A stretch of 64,000 nt of DNA. Source: Phycisphaerales bacterium. Its GTDB lineage: Bacteria > Planctomycetota > Phycisphaerae > Phycisphaerales > UBA1924. The position numbers and the translations under genes were made by a program. A model generated the notes under the pieces. It searched no databases, was not told the DNA's origin, and was given only the letters and a program-made list of their open reading frames with translations. Location: contig JAJDDK010000001.1 in the NCBI GenBank assembly GCA_029260345.1, positions 124,001 to 188,000 on the forward strand. Reading direction: 5' to 3'. Below are positions 61,381-64,000 of this stretch, one piece after another; within the stretch, counting starts at the first letter, position 1, and each line of letters starts with the position of its first letter.

Positions 61381-64000
61381 ATGAAATCGTTGCGACCAGC
61401 ACTGCCGTATGTCTTCGCCGCCGCGCTCGTCGCGACGGTGAGTGTCATACTGTGGCTGACGCTCGGTTCGCGAATCACGGTGTACACCGACGCGGACACG
61501 ATTCGTGACCCCGTGCGCGAAGCGCCGGTGCGCGACATCCTGTGGCAACCATCGCAGGAAGCATCCGGCCCGCTCAACACCCTCGACGACGAATACGAGC
61601 CGCGCATCAGTGCAGATGGCCTCACCATGTTCTTCGTGCGCGGCCGCCCCGGCGAGAACGCCGACATCTACACCTCCACGCGCACGCCTGACGGCTGGAC
61701 GGAGCCCGTACCGCTCACGGTGATCAACTCCGACGCCGACGACCTCGGTCCGGAGCCAACGCCTGATGGTCAATCCATCCTTTTCTACTCCAACCGTGGC
61801 GGCGGCTTTGGCGGATACGACCTTTGGGTCTCAAGCCGCTCTTCAGACGGCGACTGGATGGCGCCGGTCAACCTTGGCCCTGCGCTCAATACCGAATTCA
61901 ATGAATACGGCGTCGCATACGCGGCGTCATCCAACACAATCTATTTCGCCTCCAACAAGCCGCGCGAAAACGACACCGAGGCGCGCGATCCCGACGCCTG
62001 GCCCGCCACCATCCGCGAAGACATCTACCAGCGCGATTACGACTTGTATGAAGCGCCGTGGAGCGACAGCGGCGCCGGAGCGCCGAAACCTCTGGTCGAT
62101 CTGAACACGCGATTCAATGAAGGCTCGCCCGCCGTCAGCCCGTTCAATGATTTCATGTACTTCGCGTCCGACCGACCCGGCGGACAAGGCGGATTCGACA
62201 TTTACCGCACGCGCCGCCTCTACGGCGGACACGAAGCGCCGACCAATCTCGGCACGGCAGTCAACACGAGCGCGAATGAACTCGACCCAGCGCTCTCCAT
62301 GGGCGGGTATGAGCTGCACTTCTCCTCGGACAAGCCGCGTTTGCGCGCGGTGCTGGCGGCCGACGACACTACCGAACCACAACCGGCTGAATCGATGGCG
62401 CAAGAGTCAGCATCGCCCGATGATGACTACAACTTGTACCGAACCACATCGCGCGAAGTCTTTCTCGACACTGAGATCACACAGGCGAGCATCGATTGGG
62501 CGGCGGTCATTCCCTGGATTCTGCTGCTCCTCCTCCTTTTGCTCCTGCTGCTTCTGCTCTGGCTCTTGCGGCGATTCGTCAATGACGATCGATTGCGGAA
62601 ACTCAGCCTGCTTGCCAAGTGCATTCTTGCATCGCTGCTCATCCACCTGTTGCTCCTCCTCGCGTTCACTGTCTGGCAAGTCAGCACCAGCATTGGCGAC
62701 TTGCTCAAACGATCCGGCGGCACGCAGGTCACGCTGGCGTCCGCAGGATCTGGCGACAGCGTGGTCTCGCAAGTGCGTGGCAGTCTCACGGACGTGCAGC
62801 TCGATCTTTCCAATCTGCCATCGCTCGAAACAGCGCAGACAACGCTGCCCATCGAAGCCGCGGCCCCGCTCGAACGCATGGACCTCGATGTGGATGCGCG
62901 AGATCTAACGCTTCCAACACAAACGCTCGCGCAGCTCGAAACGAACGAAGCGCCAACGCCGCAATCATTTGCTGATCGCAGTGCGCCTTCGCCAACGGCG
63001 CCGCAAACAACTCCGAATGATCAGGCCGTTCAAACGCCCGCGATGCAGACCGCACGCGCCACGTCCGAAGCGGCGCTTCAACCGCCAACGGTTCAGGAAA
63101 CCTCCGAATCGCAGCGTACGGAAGTGGAAGTCGCTTCGTCGTCATCGCCATCCACGATGGTCGACGCGGCAAGCACCATGACGCCGGCGGATGCCTCGCA
63201 ATTGTCGCGCGAGTCGCTGGCGTCCGTCCAGGCGAATGATGCGTCGCCAGCCGCACCAACGCCGACGTCCGCGCCGCCCCGAGCAATCCAGCCGGACACT
63301 GCCGCACTTGCCGCCAATACATCGACGCCCCAAAGCGCTCCGGCAGAATCAACTCACGAAGCGACGCTTCAGGTCGACGCACGATCGGTGGTTTCACCAA
63401 CAGCGCAGGCCGACGTTTCAATGAATACGGAATCCGCCGCGGCGCCGACGCACGTTGCGATTGATCCAGCGCATTCGGACATCGCGCTGCCCGCGCTCGA
63501 TCGCGCTTCGCCCATCGCGTCAACTGACGCGCCCACGAGCGCATCGTCCGCAACGCCAAATGTTGAAACTTCATCCGCTGCGGTTGCGGTTGATCTCCCA
63601 TCAATGAACGCGGCGCCGTCCGGTTTGCCGAACGCTTCAAATCGCTCCGCAACACAGGAAGTGCAGCTCGAGTCACCTGCAGTGTCCGATACGCAGCCCG
63701 CACTGGCCCAAGCGGCGCCGACCATCGAATCCGAAGGCGATTTAACGGAAAGCGCGGCTACGAACACCGTCGCGATTGACCCCGCACAGATCGGGGCGCC
63801 GAGCGCCGTCTCTATGGCGGCGACTGACATCGCAACCAGTGAATCGACGCCAAATGCGCCATCAGCAGCGTCAGCGGCTTCGCCCTCCGCCGCTGATATT
63901 GCATTACCACCGCCAGGCGCTTTGATCGCCACCGCGACACCACAAAGCACCGACGCCGGGACGGAAGCGCTTGAAGAACAAACCACAACGGTGGCGTCAA
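61381..64000 (+). CDS. PD40-repeat membrane protein (runs off the window)
   Basis: At least 873 codons; the stop lies beyond 64,000. An N-terminal signal or anchor helix (PYVFAAALVATVSVILWLTL) precedes five PD40/TolB-like repeats: EYEPRISADGLTMFFVRGRP, DLGPEPTPDGQSILFYSNRG, EYGVAYAASSNTIYFASNKP, NEGSPAVSPFNDFMYFASDR and NELDPALSMGGYELHFSSDK. At about 375-395 a nearly pure Leu helix and at about 413-435 another helix cross the membrane. A Ser/Thr/Ala/Pro-rich, low-complexity tail of at least 400 residues follows. It starts 15 nt after exbD and has no clear Shine-Dalgarno, so translation may depend on that of exbD. It could be the energy-receiving partner of ExbB/ExbD (inference). Confidence 0.85.
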   Translation, partial: MKSLRPALPYVFAAALVATVSVILWLTLGSRITVYTDADTIRDPVREAPVRDILWQPSQEASGPLNTLDDEYEPRISADGLTMFFVRGRPGENADIYTSTRTPDGWTEPVPLTVINSDADDLGPEPTPDGQSILFYSNRGGGFGGYDLWVSSRSSDGDWMAPVNLGPALNTEFNEYGVAYAASSNTIYFASNKPRENDTEARDPDAWPATIREDIYQRDYDLYEAPWSDSGAGAPKPLVDLNTRFNEGSPAVSPFNDFMYFASDRPGGQGGFDIYRTRRLYGGHEAPTNLGTAVNTSANELDPALSMGGYELHFSSDKPRLRAVLAADDTTEPQPAESMAQESASPDDDYNLYRTTSREVFLDTEITQASIDWAAVIPWILLLLLLLLLLLLLWLLRRFVNDDRLRKLSLLAKCILASLLIHLLLLLAFTVWQVSTSIGDLLKRSGGTQVTLASAGSGDSVVSQVRGSLTDVQLDLSNLPSLETAQTTLPIEAAAPLERMDLDVDARDLTLPTQTLAQLETNEAPTPQSFADRSAPSPTAPQTTPNDQAVQTPAMQTARATSEAALQPPTVQETSESQRTEVEVASSSSPSTMVDAASTMTPADASQLSRESLASVQANDASPAAPTPTSAPPRAIQPDTAALAANTSTPQSAPAESTHEATLQVDARSVVSPTAQADVSMNTESAAAPTHVAIDPAHSDIALPALDRASPIASTDAPTSASSATPNVETSSAAVAVDLPSMNAAPSGLPNASNRSATQEVQLESPAVSDTQPALAQAAPTIESEGDLTESAATNTVAIDPAQIGAPSAVSMAATDIATSESTPNAPSAASAASPSAADIALPPPGALIATATPQSTDAGTEALEEQTTTVAS

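Overview
The window looks like part of the chromosome of a planctomycete, most likely of the class Phycisphaerae (inference). The signs are high GC, several secreted proteins ending in Phycisphaerae-style dockerin-like tails (GDGVVNGSDLATLLANWG), sigma factor/Hanks-kinase/TPR gene pairs, a planctomycete-type ECF sigma factor, and a ribosomal protein set without L30.

Bases 1-15,511, minus strand: a fused S10-spc-alpha ribosomal protein operon. It runs from a sigma70-type promoter (about 15,484-15,511) through rpsJ-rplC-rplD-rplW-rplB-rpsS-rplV-rpsC-rplP-rpmC-rpsQ-rplN-rplX-rplE-rpsN-rpsH-rplF-rplR-rpsE-rplO-secY-infA-rpmJ-rpsM-rpsK-rpoA-rplQ to an intrinsic terminator just before a truncated pheS. 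rpmD, adk, map and rpsD are missing from their usual places. L22 has an N-terminal helix-turn-helix-like extension, S14 is short but has lost its zinc ligands, and the L2 active-site loop is altered.

Bases 15,590-37,753: a secreted protein of unknown function, then a sigma factor and a kinase-TPR gene (minus), three tandem genes for secreted proteins of about 1,400 residues with dockerin-like tails (plus), a secreted C39-like peptidase-fold protein with the same kind of tail (minus), and a second ECF sigma/kinase-TPR pair (plus). The two sigma/kinase pairs flank the secreted-protein cluster in mirror orientation.

Bases 37,777-42,896: single metabolic or membrane genes (an SDR oxidoreductase, a Bax-inhibitor-1 family membrane protein, an O-methyltransferase, a plant-type ferredoxin-NADP reductase) and a fifth secreted protein with a dockerin-like tail.

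Bases 42,973-50,816, minus strand: a coiled-coil lipoprotein, a secreted protein with a possible CX4CH heme site, and a chemotaxis-type cluster transcribed cheB-cheW-cheA-cheY, without cheR or a receptor gene. Upstream of cheB, on the opposite strand, a strong terminator with no gene in front of it suggests an unannotated small RNA. A small lipoprotein gene follows.

Bases 50,829-64,000, plus strand: a tRNA-dihydrouridine synthase, a translationally coupled pair of unknown genes, then a co-directional run of a BlaI-type repressor, an M56 (BlaR1-like) membrane metalloprotease with an unusual coiled-coil exterior, a 1,050-residue TPR protein, ExbB, ExbD and a PD40-repeat membrane protein that runs off the window. 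This run may be a regulated, proton-motive-force-driven envelope system (inference). No rRNA, tRNA, CRISPR array, transposase or prophage gene was seen.
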